DNA of 5,634 bases from an uncultured Candidatus Saccharibacteria bacterium (GTDB lineage: Bacteria > Patescibacteriota > Saccharimonadia > Saccharimonadales > Saccharimonadaceae), in NCBI GenBank assembly GCA_937919305.1, contig CALFQW010000108.1, positions 1 through 5,634 on the forward strand, written 5' to 3'. Made by a program: the position numbers and the translations under genes. Positions 5,486 through 5,634 of this stretch are shown one piece after another. A model generated the notes under the pieces. It was not told where the DNA came from and ran no database searches. It saw only the letters and a program-made list of their open reading frames with translations. Within the stretch, counting starts at the first letter, position 1. Every line of letters starts with the position of its first letter.

Positions 5486-5634
5486 CTGATCACGCACGGA
5501 CCACCCCACAAAATTGGTGATGAGGTGAGTCTTGGGTTCAAGTGTCAGAATGTGGGCTGTGTTCATCTGCGGGATCGAATCAATACGCTCTCACTCAAAG
5601 CCCACATTTTCGGTCACATTCATGAGGGCTATGG
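5483..5634 (+). CDS. MPPED-type calcineurin-like metallophosphoesterase, C-terminal fragment (runs off the window)
   Basis: In the same frame as the preceding protease, VLITHGPPHKIGDE matches the third metal-binding block of MPPED1/2-like metallophosphoesterases. QNVGCVHLRDRI follows, corresponding to the VGC-EL stretch of the family. KAHIFGHIHEGYG is the GHxH metal block near the C-terminus. The His residues of THGPP and GHIH are intact, so the parent protein was probably catalytically competent, unlike MPPED2 forms in which one His is replaced by Gly. Members hydrolyse phosphodiesters with a two-metal centre. The N-terminal D-H, GD and GNH blocks are missing and replaced by protease sequence. 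The window ends about 20-30 codons before a usual C-terminus. A native protease-phosphoesterase fusion is much less likely than a join of two genes. Confidence 0.82.

Noticed and set aside
4868..5634. A single novel protease-metallophosphoesterase fusion protein
   Set aside because: Both halves lack essential parts and meet at a motif common to both families. No start codon is present. Chimerism is simpler.
1..5634. CRISPR array, tRNA/rRNA gene, insertion sequence or transposon ends
   Set aside because: No regularly spaced repeats, cloverleaf or rRNA segments, transposase motifs or terminal inverted repeats were seen on either strand.

Overview
The core of this window (about 115 to 4920) looks like a stretch of a small-genome candidate-phylum bacterium, most likely Patescibacteria/CPR and perhaps Saccharibacteria. 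I infer this from the very short adenylate-kinase-family protein, the compact gene spacing, the large membrane-anchored SGNH surface protein and the apparently leaderless promoters. TAG, TAA and TGA are all used as stops, so the UGA-recoding CPR lineages are unlikely. The taxonomic call is inference and was not searched.

All genes of the core read on the minus strand. From high to low coordinates they are: the last codons of a RecJ-like exonuclease (4844-about 4921), a small membrane protein of unknown function (4271-4801), a 931-residue secreted and C-terminally anchored SGNH/GDSL hydrolase (1425-4220), ribosomal protein bS21 (1145-1360), a GatB/YqeY-domain protein (622-1080) and a nucleoside monophosphate kinase overlapping it by 4 bases (80-625). 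A strong hairpin terminator separates rpsU from yqeY. The three genes at 4801, 4220 and 1360 each have a -10 hexamer 9-11 bases before ATG and no Shine-Dalgarno sequence. yqeY has a clear AGGAG.

Both ends look foreign to this core. At the left, plus-strand bases 2-118 encode the C-terminal helix region of an isocitrate lyase/PEP mutase family enzyme that runs into the tail of the kinase gene. At the right, plus-strand bases from about 4922 encode the catalytic-Ser half of a kexin/furin-like S8 protease. That frame passes without a stop, at a shared IPDDT-V motif, into the C-terminal half of an MPPED-type metallophosphoesterase ending at GHIHEGYG. Three junctions, each cutting through conserved protein families, make a chimeric contig the most economical reading, with the end sequences coming from other organisms.

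I do not see a new multi-gene system. The best biological leads in the core are the multidomain SGNH surface protein with its adjacent small membrane protein, and the consistent leaderless promoter architecture. The most important practical result is that the ends, and the apparent protease-phosphoesterase fusion, should not be trusted as native gene structures.
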